Source: Anderseniella sp963700735 (GTDB taxonomy: Bacteria; Pseudomonadota; Alphaproteobacteria; Rhizobiales; Aestuariivirgaceae). From it: a DNA stretch of 64,000 nucleotides. The position numbers and the translations under genes were made by a program. Location of the stretch: the NCBI GenBank assembly GCA_963700735.1, contig CAVOYR010000005.1, positions 186,001 through 250,000 on the forward strand. The letters run 5' to 3'. Below, piece after piece: positions 16,739 through 27,299 of this stretch. The notes beneath the pieces were generated by a model that was not told where the DNA came from, did not search any database, and saw only the letters and a program-made list of their open reading frames with translations. Position 1 is the stretch's first letter; each line of letters starts with the position of its first letter.

Positions 16739-18877
16739 TCAGTGGGCCAGGATCGCCAGCAGCAGCAATGCCACGATGTTGGTGATCTTGATCATCGGGT
16801 TGACGGCCGGGCCTGCGGTGTCCTTGTAGGGGTCGCCTACGGTATCACCGGTCACCGACGCCTTGTGAGCTTCGGAGCCCTTCATGTGCTTCACGCCATC
16901 CTTGTCGGTGAAGCCGTCTTCGAACGACTTCTTGGCGTTGTCCCATGCACCGCCGCCTGCAGTCATCGAGACGGCCACGAACAGGCCATTGACGATGACG
17001 CCCATCAGCATCGCGCCGAGGGCAGCAAAGCCCTGCGACTTGTCGCCGGTGATCCAGTAGACGAAGTAGAAGCACACCACGGGTGACAGCACCGGCAGCA
17101 GCGAAGGAACGATCATTTCCTTGATGGCTGCACGGGTCAGCATGTCCACGGCGCGGCCGTAGTCAGGCTTTTCGGTACCCAGCATGATGCCGGGCTTTTC
17201 CTTGAACTGGCGGCGGACTTCTTCCACCACCGCACCGGCAGCGCGGCCAACGGCCGTCATGGCAATGCCGCCGAACAGGTAAGGCAGCAAGCCGCCGAAC
17301 AGCAGGCCGACCACGACGTACGGGTTGGACAGCGAGAAGTCGACGGTGACACCTTCAAAGAAGCTGCCCGGCGTTGCGTTTGCAGCGAAGAACTTCAGGT
17401 CTTCGGTGTAGGCAGCAAACAGCACCAGCGCGCCGAGACCGGCAGAGCCGATCGCGTAGCCCTTGGTGACGGCCTTGGTGGTGTTGCCAACGGCGTCGAG
17501 AGCGTCGGTGGTGTGACGCACTTCAGCCGGCAGGTCCGCCATTTCGGCAATGCCGCCAGCGTTGTCCGTGACTGGACCGAATGCATCCAGTGCCACGACC
17601 ACGCCAGCCAGCGCCAGCATCGCGGTCACGGCGATGGCAATGCCGAACAGGCCTGCCAGTGCAAAGGTGGAAATGATGCCACCAATGATGATCAGCGCCG
17701 GGATGGCGGTTGCTTCGAGCGAGATGGCGAGACCCTGGATCACGTTGGTGCCGTGACCCGAGACCGATGCCTGCGCAATCGACTTCACCGGACGGTAGTC
17801 GGTGCCGGTGTAGTATTCGGTTACCCAGATGATCAGACCGGTCACCACCAGGCCGATCAGGCCACAGTAGAACAGGTGACGGCCAGTGAACGATGTGCCA
17901 CCGGAAGTCGTGAACACGGTTTCGGCGCCCAGCCAGCCCCAGGTGATTATGGCCATTGCAACGGCCGACAGGACGGCCGTGGCGATGAAGCCCTTGTAGA
18001 GGGCACCCATGATCGAGTTGTTGGCGCCCAGCTTCACGAAGAAGGTGCCGACGATGGAGGTCACGACGCACGATGCGCCAATCAGCAGCGGGAACAGCAT
18101 CAGCGTCGTGGCTGCTTCGCCGGTGAAGAAGATTGATGCCAGAACCATCGTTGCAACGATGGTCACCGCGTAGGTTTCAAACAGGTCGGCAGCCATGCCG
18201 GCGCAGTCGCCGACATTGTCGCCCACATTGTCGGCAATGGTTGCCGGGTTGCGCGGATCATCTTCCGGAATGCCTGCTTCAACCTTGCCGACGAGATCGC
18301 CGCCGACGTCTGCACCCTTGGTGAAGATGCCGCCGCCAAGACGGGCAAAGATCGAGATCAGCGAGGCACCGAAGCCGAGCGCCACGAGCGAGTCGATGAC
18401 GGTGCGGTCGGTCGGTCCATACCCCATCGGGCCGGTCAGCAGCATGAAGTACACTGCAACACCCAGCAGGGCGAGACCGGCAACCAGCAGGCCGGTGATG
18501 GCACCGGACTTGAAGGCGATGTCCAGGCCGGCTGCCAGGCTCTTGGAGGCTGCCTGTGCGGTGCGGACGTTGGCCCGGACCGAGACGTGCATGCCGATGA
18601 AGCCGGCAGCGCCGGACAGGACGGCACCGATCAGGAAGCCGATGGCCGCAGGGCCGGACAGAAGCAGCCAGGCTGCGACGAATACCACCGCACCAACGAT
18701 GGCGATGGTGGTGTACTGGCGGGTGAGATAGGCAGTGGCGCCTTCACGGATGGCACCGGCGATTTCCTGCATGCGGGCGTTGCCAGCGTCTGCAGCCATG
18801 ACGGACTTGGTAGCCCAGGCAGCATAGACGATGGACAGGACACCGCAGCCGATGATTAGCCAGAGTGTTGAACTCAT
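16739..18877 (-). CDS. hppA: Proton-translocating pyrophosphatase, K+-independent type
   Basis: The 712-residue membrane pump couples PPi hydrolysis to proton transfer and has about 16 helices. The substrate site motifs KGADVGGDLVGKVE and DNVGDNVGDCAGMAADLFE are present, as is the C-terminal GDTVGDPYKDTAGPA. The position that separates subfamilies reads GNTTKAVTKGYAIGSA: lysine and threonine there mark the K+-independent class, whereas K+-dependent pumps have alanine and glycine. It is monocistronic, convergent with bamE. It likely saves energy by using the PPi made in biosynthesis. Confidence 0.96.
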   Translation of the reverse strand: MSSTLWLIIGCGVLSIVYAAWATKSVMAADAGNARMQEIAGAIREGATAYLTRQYTTIAIVGAVVFVAAWLLLSGPAAIGFLIGAVLSGAAGFIGMHVSVRANVRTAQAASKSLAAGLDIAFKSGAITGLLVAGLALLGVAVYFMLLTGPMGYGPTDRTVIDSLVALGFGASLISIFARLGGGIFTKGADVGGDLVGKVEAGIPEDDPRNPATIADNVGDNVGDCAGMAADLFETYAVTIVATMVLASIFFTGEAATTLMLFPLLIGASCVVTSIVGTFFVKLGANNSIMGALYKGFIATAVLSAVAMAIITWGWLGAETVFTTSGGTSFTGRHLFYCGLIGLVVTGLIIWVTEYYTGTDYRPVKSIAQASVSGHGTNVIQGLAISLEATAIPALIIIGGIISTFALAGLFGIAIAVTAMLALAGVVVALDAFGPVTDNAGGIAEMADLPAEVRHTTDALDAVGNTTKAVTKGYAIGSAGLGALVLFAAYTEDLKFFAANATPGSFFEGVTVDFSLSNPYVVVGLLFGGLLPYLFGGIAMTAVGRAAGAVVEEVRRQFKEKPGIMLGTEKPDYGRAVDMLTRAAIKEMIVPSLLPVLSPVVCFYFVYWITGDKSQGFAALGAMLMGVIVNGLFVAVSMTAGGGAWDNAKKSFEDGFTDKDGVKHMKGSEAHKASVTGDTVGDPYKDTAGPAVNPMIKITNIVALLLLAILAH

Positions 18878-19111
18878 GGTTTAGGATCCTTGCTGTGTTT
18901 TTTCGCTACGTTCCGGCCGGCAGGTACAATGATCCGGACACCGCGACAGTGCGTGTCCAGCCTCCTGCTCTTTTGTTGAAGAGAATCCCCTCGATTGCCC
19001 TTCGCCCGGATCGACCGCGGCGGAACATATTGAAACTGCCACTACAAGGCAACAGATTTGGCCGTGTGTTGAACACATGGTTGCCACATCGGTGGCAGCC
19101 ACACTTGCGGG

Positions 19112-20332
19112 TCAGGCAGCCGTCCTCGACCGGGCCGACAACATCAGCCACGCCAGTGCCCCCAGGCACAGCGCCACCATGGGAAAAACTGCCATGTTGA
19201 CAGCGTTCCATCCGACCACCGCCAGCAGCTTGCCGGACGTGAGCGAAGCGGTTGCCACGGTGGCAAACACGCACAGGTCGTTGACTGCCTGCACCTTGCT
19301 CTTCTCGCTCGGCCGGTAGCATTCGGTCACCATGGCCGTGCCGCCGATGAAACCGAAGTTCCAGCCGATGCCCAGCAGGATGAGCCCGATGGCGAAATTG
19401 GCATAGTCTATGCCCGAAAGCCCGGCGACACCGGCCAGCGCCAGCAGGCCCATGCCGGTTGCCAGTATCTTCTCCACGCCATAGCGCGCGATCAGCGAAC
19501 CGGTGAAAAAGCTCGGCACGTACATTGCCAGCGCATGCCACTGGATCACCCAGGCGCTGTCATCAACGGTGAAGCCGCACGCCACCATGGCAATGGGCGT
19601 GGCGGTCATCACCAGGTTCATCATCCCGTAGGCCATCATGCCGCACAGAATGGCAACAAGCAGCTTGGGCTGGCGCAGTATCTCGCCCAGGGGCCGCGCA
19701 TCACTCAACGACAGGTTCTCGTGTACATGCGGAATGCGCAACAATGACAGCACACCCATGGCAACGACCGACAGCAAGCCGACGGCAGCAAAGTTGCCGG
19801 CAAACATCACCGGCGAGAAATAGTCCCGGCTGACGATGACCAGCATCGGCCCCAGCAGTGCCGCGGCAATGCCACCAATCATCACCCAGGATATGGCCTT
19901 GGGTTTGAAAGCCGTTGATGCAGTGTCGGCGGCGGCAAAGCGGTAGTAGCCGGAAAATGCCTGGTATCCGCCTTGCACAAAGGTGCCAAAGGCAAACATC
20001 CAGAAGTGCTGGGCAAACACCGCCCAGACGCACACCATCGCACCGATCAGGCCCAAAAACGCTCCCAGCAGAAAGCCGGGCCGGCGTCCTATCCGGCGCA
20101 TGAGCATCGACGCCGGTACAGTGGACAATGCCGTGCCGATGACGAACGTCGAGATGGGCAAGGTGGCCAGGCTGAGAGATGGCGCGATCTGGGTGCCGAC
20201 AAGGCCAGCCGTGATGATGATGTTGACGGCCGACATTCCATAGAAAGCCTGCGCAGCCGCAAGCACGATGGCATTGCGCCTTGCAATTGAGTCATCAATT
20301 CCGGCAGGGGATGTGTCGACGATAGTGCTCAT
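19112..20332 (-). CDS. Major facilitator superfamily transporter
   Basis: The protein of about 406 residues has roughly 12 hydrophobic helices. An MFS loop 2-3 signature is visible as RRIGRRPGFLLGAFLGLIGA. The start at 20332 gives an N-terminal cytoplasmic stretch MSTIVDTSPAGIDDSIARRN before helix 1, and drops an upstream extension without coding character. The substrate cannot be predicted. It ends 234 bp from hppA and is transcribed divergently from the CBS-pair gene. Confidence 0.83.
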   Translation of the reverse strand: MSTIVDTSPAGIDDSIARRNAIVLAAAQAFYGMSAVNIIITAGLVGTQIAPSLSLATLPISTFVIGTALSTVPASMLMRRIGRRPGFLLGAFLGLIGAMVCVWAVFAQHFWMFAFGTFVQGGYQAFSGYYRFAAADTASTAFKPKAISWVMIGGIAAALLGPMLVIVSRDYFSPVMFAGNFAAVGLLSVVAMGVLSLLRIPHVHENLSLSDARPLGEILRQPKLLVAILCGMMAYGMMNLVMTATPIAMVACGFTVDDSAWVIQWHALAMYVPSFFTGSLIARYGVEKILATGMGLLALAGVAGLSGIDYANFAIGLILLGIGWNFGFIGGTAMVTECYRPSEKSKVQAVNDLCVFATVATASLTSGKLLAVVGWNAVNMAVFPMVALCLGALAWLMLSARSRTAA

Positions 20333-20485
20333 GGCGCGGCACACTGTGCGAAATCCCGGATATTCGCAAGGCACCAGCGCCCTCGCCTTGTCCGGACCAC
20401 TTGTCGCTGCCACCATTCGCGCGCACACTGTGATTCAACGGCACTGCGTAGCAGCAGCAAGACCCAGACGAGGAGGAACAAATCC

Positions 20486-20914
20486 ATGCAGGTCCAAGCC
20501 ATTCTCAATGCCAAGGGCGCTGACGTCGTCACCATTTCCCCATCGGCCACCGTCAAGGAACTGGCGGCCCTGCTGAAGGAAAGAAAATTCGGCGCAATTG
20601 TCGTCAGCCAGTCCGGCAAGGACATTGACGGCATCGTGTCCGAACGCGACATCGTTCACAAGCTGACTGATTTCGGGCCGAAGTTCCTGTCAGTGCGTGT
20701 CAGCGAGATCATGACCCGTGACGTGCTGACGTGCACCCCCGAAGACAGCGTCGATGCCTGCATGGAAATGATGACGGGACGGCGCGTGCGCCACTTGCCG
20801 GTCATCAGGGACGGCAAACTGGCCGGGCTGGTGTCAATCGGCGACATCGTCAAGGCGAAGATCGACGAGATCCGCGTCGAGGCGGAATCATTGAAGCAAT
20901 ATATCGTCGGTTAG
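20486..20914 (+). CDS. CBS-domain pair protein
   Basis: The 142-residue protein consists of two CBS domains, about residues 5-65 and 75-135. The motifs ELAALLKERKFGAIVVSQ, GIVSERDIVHKL, RHLPVIRDGKLAGLVSIGDI are the usual strand-helix repeats that bind adenine nucleotides. No effector domain is attached, so it probably regulates a partner or senses AMP/ATP. A strong AGGAGG Shine-Dalgarno precedes the ATG. The gene ends 2 bp from the convergent nusB gene. Confidence 0.9.
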   Translation: MQVQAILNAKGADVVTISPSATVKELAALLKERKFGAIVVSQSGKDIDGIVSERDIVHKLTDFGPKFLSVRVSEIMTRDVLTCTPEDSVDACMEMMTGRRVRHLPVIRDGKLAGLVSIGDIVKAKIDEIRVEAESLKQYIVG

Positions 20915-20916
20915 CG

Positions 20917-21420
20917 TTACGAACCCTTGAATTCGTCCGCGCGGCGTTCACGCGCCAGCTTGTCCAGCGCGGCGTTGACGAACTTCGGCTCGCTGCCGTC
21001 GTAGAACGCCTTTGCCACTTCCACGTACTCGGTGATGGTCACCTTTGCCGGTACATCGTCGCGGAACATCAGCTCGAAGCCACCTGCCCGCAGGATGGCG
21101 CGAGCGGTGGCATCCAGCCGCGCCAGCGTCCAGCCGGCGCCAAGGCAGTCATTCACCTTGCGGTCGATCAGTCCCTGGTCGGTGACAACACCTTCGACAA
21201 TGGACTTCAGGAAGCCGAAGTCGGCCTCGCCGCACTGGCCATCCTCGAACTCGTCGCCCAGACGGCCGGCACCGTATTGCGCCAGCACGTCCGCCAGGTC
21301 GCTGCCGCCGATATCCATCTGGTACAGCGCCTGCACCGCGCCCAGCCGGGCGGCAGACCGCGCCACGGATGGTCGTTTCGTCGACTTGCGGTTGTCGGAT
21401 TTCGGCTTGGCGTCAACCAT
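20917..21420 (-). CDS. nusB: Transcription antitermination factor NusB
   Basis: The 167-residue protein is a NusB helical domain with conserved SAARLGAVQALYQMDI at the N-terminus and a C-terminal KVTITEYVEVAKAFYDGSEPKFVNAALDKLAR motif region. NusB binds boxA RNA with NusE in rRNA antitermination. I choose ATG 21420 because it has an AGGAAG site just upstream and only a short overlap with ribH; an ATG at 21438 is possible. The link with ribH is the usual alphaproteobacterial order. Confidence 0.94.
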   Translation of the reverse strand: MVDAKPKSDNRKSTKRPSVARSAARLGAVQALYQMDIGGSDLADVLAQYGAGRLGDEFEDGQCGEADFGFLKSIVEGVVTDQGLIDRKVNDCLGAGWTLARLDATARAILRAGGFELMFRDDVPAKVTITEYVEVAKAFYDGSEPKFVNAALDKLARERRADEFKGS

Positions 21421-21901
21421 TCTGGGCTTCCTGCTCAAAGGTCGCGCGCAACCGCACCAGCGCGAGGCAGGCTTCGGCAGCCCCTGCCCCCTTGTTCATA
21501 TCCGAGACGCGTGCCCGCGCCAGCGCCTGCGCTTCATTCTCGACGGTCAGGATGCCGTTGCCAATGCAGGCACCTTCGCAATTGAGTTGCATCAGGCCCC
21601 GCGCACTTTCACCAGACACGATTTCGTAGTGGGTGGTTTCACCGCGGATCACACAGCCCAGCGCGACGAAGCCATCGAAATCGCCGAACTCGAGGCAGTA
21701 GCCGATCACCGGCGGAATCTCCAGCGCACCCGGCACAGTCACCACTTCGATCTCGCACCCCGCCTTCTCGAGTGCGGCGCGGGCACCCTTCAGCAATTCA
21801 TCGGCGATGTGCTCATAGTAGCGCGCCTCGATGATGAGTATGCGAAAGCCTTCATCGGACTGGTTGCCGCCGGACTGCCGGATGCCGGGGATCTTGATCA
21901 T
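21413..21901 (-). CDS. ribH: 6,7-dimethyl-8-ribityllumazine synthase
   Basis: The 162-residue protein joins the ribityl-pyrimidine to the four-carbon butanone phosphate, the penultimate step of riboflavin synthesis. Motifs seen are ARYYEHIADELLKGA, TVPGALEIP, ALGCVIRGETTHYEIV and NGILTVENEAQALAR, matching lumazine synthase. The start overlaps the ribE stop by 4 bp (ATGA), showing translational coupling. The protein normally forms pentamers or icosahedral shells. Confidence 0.96.
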   Translation of the reverse strand: MIKIPGIRQSGGNQSDEGFRILIIEARYYEHIADELLKGARAALEKAGCEIEVVTVPGALEIPPVIGYCLEFGDFDGFVALGCVIRGETTHYEIVSGESARGLMQLNCEGACIGNGILTVENEAQALARARVSDMNKGAGAAEACLALVRLRATFEQEAQNG

Positions 21902-22509
21902 GGTTGCAAACTTTCGTTGAGCCGCGCCACATAGCGCGCCAGCATGTCTATTTCGAGATTGACCCTGTCGCCCTCTCTGACCCCGCCCCAGGTGGTCACC
22001 TCAAGCGTATGGGGTATCAGGTTGACGCCAAATTCGGCACCTGAAACCTCATTGACCGTGAGCGACGTACCATCGAGGCACACAGACCCCTTGGACGCGA
22101 TGAACCGGGCCAGTGCATCCGGCGCGCGGAAGGTGAACCGGCGGCTGCCACCCTCATCGCGCAATGTCACGACGTCAGCCACTCCATCCACGTGGCCCGA
22201 CACGATGTGACCTCCCAGCTCGTCGCCGGCCTTAAGGGCTCGCTCCAGGTTGATGCCGGTGCCCTCGCGCCAGTTGCCCAGCGTGGTTTTCGACAGGCTT
22301 TCGGTTGATACATCGACGCTGAACCGGCTGCCGCCATCGGCCAGAGGCTCGACGGAGGTCACCGTCAGGCAGCACCCGGAGCAGGCAATCGACGCGCCCA
22401 GCGCAATGCCTGCTGCATCATAGCTGCAGGCAATGGTGAAGCGGGTATCGCCTGCACCTGTCTCAATGGCTTCAACGGTGCCGATGTCTGTGATGATGCC
22501 GGTGAACAT
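21898..22509 (-). CDS. ribE: Riboflavin synthase alpha chain
   Basis: The 203-residue enzyme converts two lumazines to riboflavin. It begins MFTGIITDIGTVEAIE, the standard start, and has two lumazine-binding domains, with IACSGCCLTVTSV in the first and VCLDGTSLTVNEV in the second. The ATG at 22509 is chosen because of this conserved MFTGI start. It lies 11 bp after ribD and overlaps ribH by 4 bp, forming one riboflavin operon. Confidence 0.96.
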   Translation of the reverse strand: MFTGIITDIGTVEAIETGAGDTRFTIACSYDAAGIALGASIACSGCCLTVTSVEPLADGGSRFSVDVSTESLSKTTLGNWREGTGINLERALKAGDELGGHIVSGHVDGVADVVTLRDEGGSRRFTFRAPDALARFIASKGSVCLDGTSLTVNEVSGAEFGVNLIPHTLEVTTWGGVREGDRVNLEIDMLARYVARLNESLQP

Positions 22510-22520
22510 GGGCCGCGTGT

Positions 22521-23621
22521 TTAGCGCACACGAACGTATCGCGCCAGCCAATCCCGACCGAGCTTCTCGTTTTCTGCGCTGGCACGGTAGCGCGCGGATG
22601 CACGCACCACATCGAGCGGCAATCCAGCCATTGCGTCCAGCCCGCCCGCCCCAATCTTGTCCGGGGACGAAAACAGGCAGACCTCGTCCACGAGGTCATC
22701 CTCTATGAGGGCGCGGGCCATGTGGGCACCGCCTTCGGCCAGCACATGCGATATGCCCTCGCCTGCCAGCCGGGTCAGCATGTCAATGAGGGAAACCTTG
22801 CCATCGGGCGTGGCCGCACACTCGATTACCCGGACACCTTTGGCCTCTACCTGCTGGCGGCGCGCAGCATCGGCCCGGTTGGTGGTCATGATCCAGACCG
22901 GCGTGTCATGCGCCGTCTTCAGCAGCGCGCAATCGAGAGGGATCTTCAGCGTGCTGTCCGAGACAACCCGTACTGGTGACCGGTTGCCCATGCCGGGCAA
23001 GCGGCATGTCAAGGCAGGGTCATCGGCCAGGACGGTGCTCACCCCCACCAGGATGGCATCGGCACGGGCACGCATCAGGTGAACACGCGCGCGCGCCTCC
23101 GGCCCGGTGATGGCGGTTGGCTGGCCAGCGTTCGCGGCAATCTTGCCATCGGCAGAAACGGCCAGCTTGAGAGTCACATAGGCCCGGTTGTTCATCCGCC
23201 GCATGAGGTAGCCGCGCAGGTCGTGGCGCGCCTCGTGCTCCAGCACGCCGGTGACCACGTCCACCCCGGCCAGCCGGAGCCGCTCGTGACCCGCCCCCGA
23301 CACCCGTTCATCCGGGTCTTCAACGCCGGTCACGACCCGGCTGATGCCTGCTGCCACCAGTGCATCGGCACATGGCGGTGTGCGGCCGTGGTGACTGCAC
23401 GGTTCCAGCGTGACGTAGGCGGTGGCACCGCGCGCGGCCTCACCGGCCATCTCCAGCGCGACAGTTTCGGCATGCGGCCGCCCGCCCGGTGCCGTCGATG
23501 CCACGGCGACGATGCGGCCAGCATTGACGATGACGCAGCCGACAGCCGGGTTGGCACCGGTTGCACCACGGGTCCGCCGGCCCGCTGCAATGGCCCGGCG
23601 CATGTAGTCAGCGTCTTGCAT
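22521..23621 (-). CDS. ribD: Bifunctional riboflavin deaminase/reductase RibD
   Basis: The 366-residue protein has an N-terminal deaminase domain with zinc motifs PHAETVAL and EPCSHHGRTPPC, and a C-terminal reductase domain with VTLKLAVSADGKIA and VLAEGGAHMARALI. It carries out two successive steps of the riboflavin pathway using NADPH. It lies 6 bp after nrdR and before ribE. Length and motif order are normal. Confidence 0.96.
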   Translation of the reverse strand: MQDADYMRRAIAAGRRTRGATGANPAVGCVIVNAGRIVAVASTAPGGRPHAETVALEMAGEAARGATAYVTLEPCSHHGRTPPCADALVAAGISRVVTGVEDPDERVSGAGHERLRLAGVDVVTGVLEHEARHDLRGYLMRRMNNRAYVTLKLAVSADGKIAANAGQPTAITGPEARARVHLMRARADAILVGVSTVLADDPALTCRLPGMGNRSPVRVVSDSTLKIPLDCALLKTAHDTPVWIMTTNRADAARRQQVEAKGVRVIECAATPDGKVSLIDMLTRLAGEGISHVLAEGGAHMARALIEDDLVDEVCLFSSPDKIGAGGLDAMAGLPLDVVRASARYRASAENEKLGRDWLARYVRVR

Positions 23622-23627
23622 GGTCGA

Positions 23628-24125
23628 TCAGCTGTCCTTGCCGGCCGGAGCAGACCTCGAAGAGGCATCATCCTCGTCGCTGGAAAGCTCACCCAGCAGG
23701 TTCTCGAAATCCTTGGCTTCGCGGAAGTTGCGATAGACCGAGGCGAACCGCACATAGGCCACGTCGTCGAGGACACGCAGGCCCTCCATCACGTGTTCGC
23801 CGATCTGGTCTGCGGAGATTTCGGTTTCGCCAAGGCTTTCAAGCTGACGCACGATGCCGGACAGCATCCGCTCGATGCGTTCAGGCTCCACCGGGCGCTT
23901 GCGCACGGCAATGGCGACAGACCTCGCCAGCTTGTCCCTGTCGAACGGGACCCGTTTGCCGGACTTCTTGACCACCACGAGTTCGCGCAGTTGCACGCGC
24001 TCGAAGGTGGTGAAACGCCCGCCACAATCCGGGCAGTAGCGGCGGCGGCGGATTGCGGCCCCGTCTTCGGAGGGCCGCGAATCCTTCACTTGTGTTTCGT
24101 TGTTGCTGCAATAGGGACACCGCAT
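23628..24125 (-). CDS. nrdR: Transcriptional repressor NrdR
   Basis: The 165-residue protein has the N-terminal zinc ribbon (MRCPYC and YCPDCGGRFTTFER, four cysteines) followed by an ATP-cone domain starting at VVKKSGKRVPFDRDKL. NrdR represses ribonucleotide reductase genes in response to dATP/ATP. It sits between glyA and ribD, the common alphaproteobacterial order. An acidic C-terminal tail of about 20 residues is extra to the core. Confidence 0.96.
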   Translation of the reverse strand: MRCPYCSNNETQVKDSRPSEDGAAIRRRRYCPDCGGRFTTFERVQLRELVVVKKSGKRVPFDRDKLARSVAIAVRKRPVEPERIERMLSGIVRQLESLGETEISADQIGEHVMEGLRVLDDVAYVRFASVYRNFREAKDFENLLGELSSDEDDASSRSAPAGKDS

Positions 24126-24169
24126 GAGCAGTCAGCCCCTTTCATGTTTTCCGGTTTGAGTCGCGTGAC

Positions 24170-25477
<1,308 letters not shown>

Positions 25478-25661
25478 TGAATTCTCCCTGAAGTTTTCGT
25501 GTGTCCGGCGGGACAGGTCAGCACCGCCACCTGCTACCAAAGTACTACGCGAGCCTGTCGCATATCAGGATGACTTACCGCAATGTGGAACGGTGACAAA
25601 GCGGCATTGCGTCGCTGGCCACCGCATGAGCGGTGTGCCTGCACGTTCACTGCACAAGCAG

Positions 25662-27089
25662 TCAGCCTGCGGATTTTTCCGGAACGCCCTCGGGCTGGCC
25701 GGTCACGAAGCCGGTGCCATCGAGGCTGTAGATGTCGTCGCGGAATCGCACCATGCCGTCCGGGCCAGCCCAGGCGGTCAGGTACACCCAGTGCACGCCA
25801 ACCTTGTCCTGCAAGGATACGTCGAGCCGTTCTTCCGACTTGGCGATGCTCTGCACCTGGCGAAGGTTCCAGCCATCCTGGTCCTGCAGCATCCACGTTA
25901 CCAGCTGGTGGACGTCTTCAACGCGCACGCAGCCCGAGCTGAAATAACGCGCACTGGCGTCGAACAGCTGCTTCGACGGCGTGTCGTGCATGTACACGGC
26001 GAACTTGTTCTTGAAGTTGATCTTGACCGACGCCATGGCGTTGATGCCGCCCGGCTCCTGGCGGAAGTGATACCGCTCGGCGATCACTTCGGGATCTGCC
26101 TTCCAGTCAATGGTGCGCGGATCGACCACGGGGCCCTGGTAGTCGCCATCCAGAACGATGATCTGCAGCTCCTTGAGCTTCCCGATGCCGGCCTTGCGCA
26201 CTTCCGGAACGATATCCTTGGCGACGATGGACTTCGGCGCGTGCCAGTACGGATTGAAGTTGATTTCGCTGACTTCACTGGAAACGATGGGCGAAGGCCG
26301 CTCGGGCTTGCCGACGATGACGGCATGGCTGGCGGTAACCCGGCCGTTGCTGACGGCTTCAAGCTTGGCGGCAGGAATGTTCACGGTGATGAACCGGCTT
26401 TGCAGGTCCTTGGTGTATTCCGGAATGCGGATCAGGTTGGCGCGCATGGTTGCAATGCGCGCTTCAACCGGCACCGACATGGCCTGCGCCGTGGCAGCAT
26501 CGACACGGCCGGTTACGGGCAAACCGTAGTTCTCCTGAAACGCGGCTACGGCATCAACCACCTGCTTGTCGTACACATTGCCGGCAGCAGCGCTGGCAGG
26601 CAGGTAGCCCTCGATCGACAGGCGGCGGCGAATGGACTCGACAGCAGCGCCCTTCGCACCGGTGCGGACCGGCTTGGAGACGGTGACCTTGCCCCAGCCA
26701 CCCTGCCGGGCGATCGCTTCGTAGTCAGACATGGCCGACTGAAGCGCTGCCTCGCTGCGTGGATTAAGGACAGGCGCGACAGTGCGGCCCATGCCGTAAA
26801 CCTTGGTACGGGCCGACAATGCTGCATCAGGTGCTTCACCGGTGGTGCCAAACAGGTTGACCGGTGACGTGGCAGCGCGTTCTTCGGTGGCGGAAACGAT
26901 GGACGGTTCGGGAACCGGCGCGGCAACGGCACCGCCGGTGTTGAAGTTGAAGCTGCTGTTGCCGATCACCTTCCGGCCAGCCTGCCATTCGCGATCAGCG
27001 GATTCAGCATGGACCTGGCCCGCGCCACTGACGAGCATCAATCCCGCCGCCGCAGCGACCGAAAGCCGAAAAGACCGAGAAATCATCAA
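25662..27089 (-). CDS. L,D-transpeptidase (YcbB-like) with peptidoglycan-binding domain
   Basis: The 475-residue protein has a signal peptide (cleavage near VHAESA), a central peptidoglycan-binding domain (KQVVDAVAAFQENYGLPVTGRVD), and a YkuD L,D-transpeptidase domain with catalytic Cys about 387 in FSSGCVRVED and the upstream histidine in MHDTPSKQLF. Such enzymes form 3-3 cross-links in periplasmic peptidoglycan. The regulator gene just upstream is of the LdtR type, which in rhizobial relatives controls an L,D-transpeptidase gene. A second ATG one codon in is equally possible. Confidence 0.9.
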   Translation of the reverse strand: MMISRSFRLSVAAAAGLMLVSGAGQVHAESADREWQAGRKVIGNSSFNFNTGGAVAAPVPEPSIVSATEERAATSPVNLFGTTGEAPDAALSARTKVYGMGRTVAPVLNPRSEAALQSAMSDYEAIARQGGWGKVTVSKPVRTGAKGAAVESIRRRLSIEGYLPASAAAGNVYDKQVVDAVAAFQENYGLPVTGRVDAATAQAMSVPVEARIATMRANLIRIPEYTKDLQSRFITVNIPAAKLEAVSNGRVTASHAVIVGKPERPSPIVSSEVSEINFNPYWHAPKSIVAKDIVPEVRKAGIGKLKELQIIVLDGDYQGPVVDPRTIDWKADPEVIAERYHFRQEPGGINAMASVKINFKNKFAVYMHDTPSKQLFDASARYFSSGCVRVEDVHQLVTWMLQDQDGWNLRQVQSIAKSEERLDVSLQDKVGVHWVYLTAWAGPDGMVRFRDDIYSLDGTGFVTGQPEGVPEKSAG

Positions 27090-27217
27090 TTTACCCCTGC
27101 AGGCCGAAGCATCAATGCATAGCGATATACAGCATCGCCCTTAACGTTGAAAGTAGATGCCCCAGAAATCAGGCCGCATTGCGGCCACCTGACGGCACAC
27201 AGCGGCCCCAAAACGAC

Positions 27218-27257
27218 AAAACCCGCGGAAAACTCTCGGTTTTCCACGGGCTTGTAA
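27218..27257 (-). terminator. Rho-independent terminator after ldtR-like gene
   Basis: CCCGCGGAAAAC and GGTTTTCCACGGG form a long stem with a TCTC-type loop; on the minus strand it is followed by TTTTG. It lies between the regulator stop and the transpeptidase start, so the two genes have separate transcripts or partial read-through. Confidence 0.75.
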
Positions 27258-27299
27258 CCTGATTGTGACCCTCGATTGGCGGGGTTCCGTCCGGACTGA

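Noticed and set aside
22510..22520. FMN riboswitch near the riboflavin genes
   Set aside because: The gaps between ribD, ribE and ribH are 11 bp or overlaps, and no RFN-type conserved stems are seen upstream of ribD or glyA.
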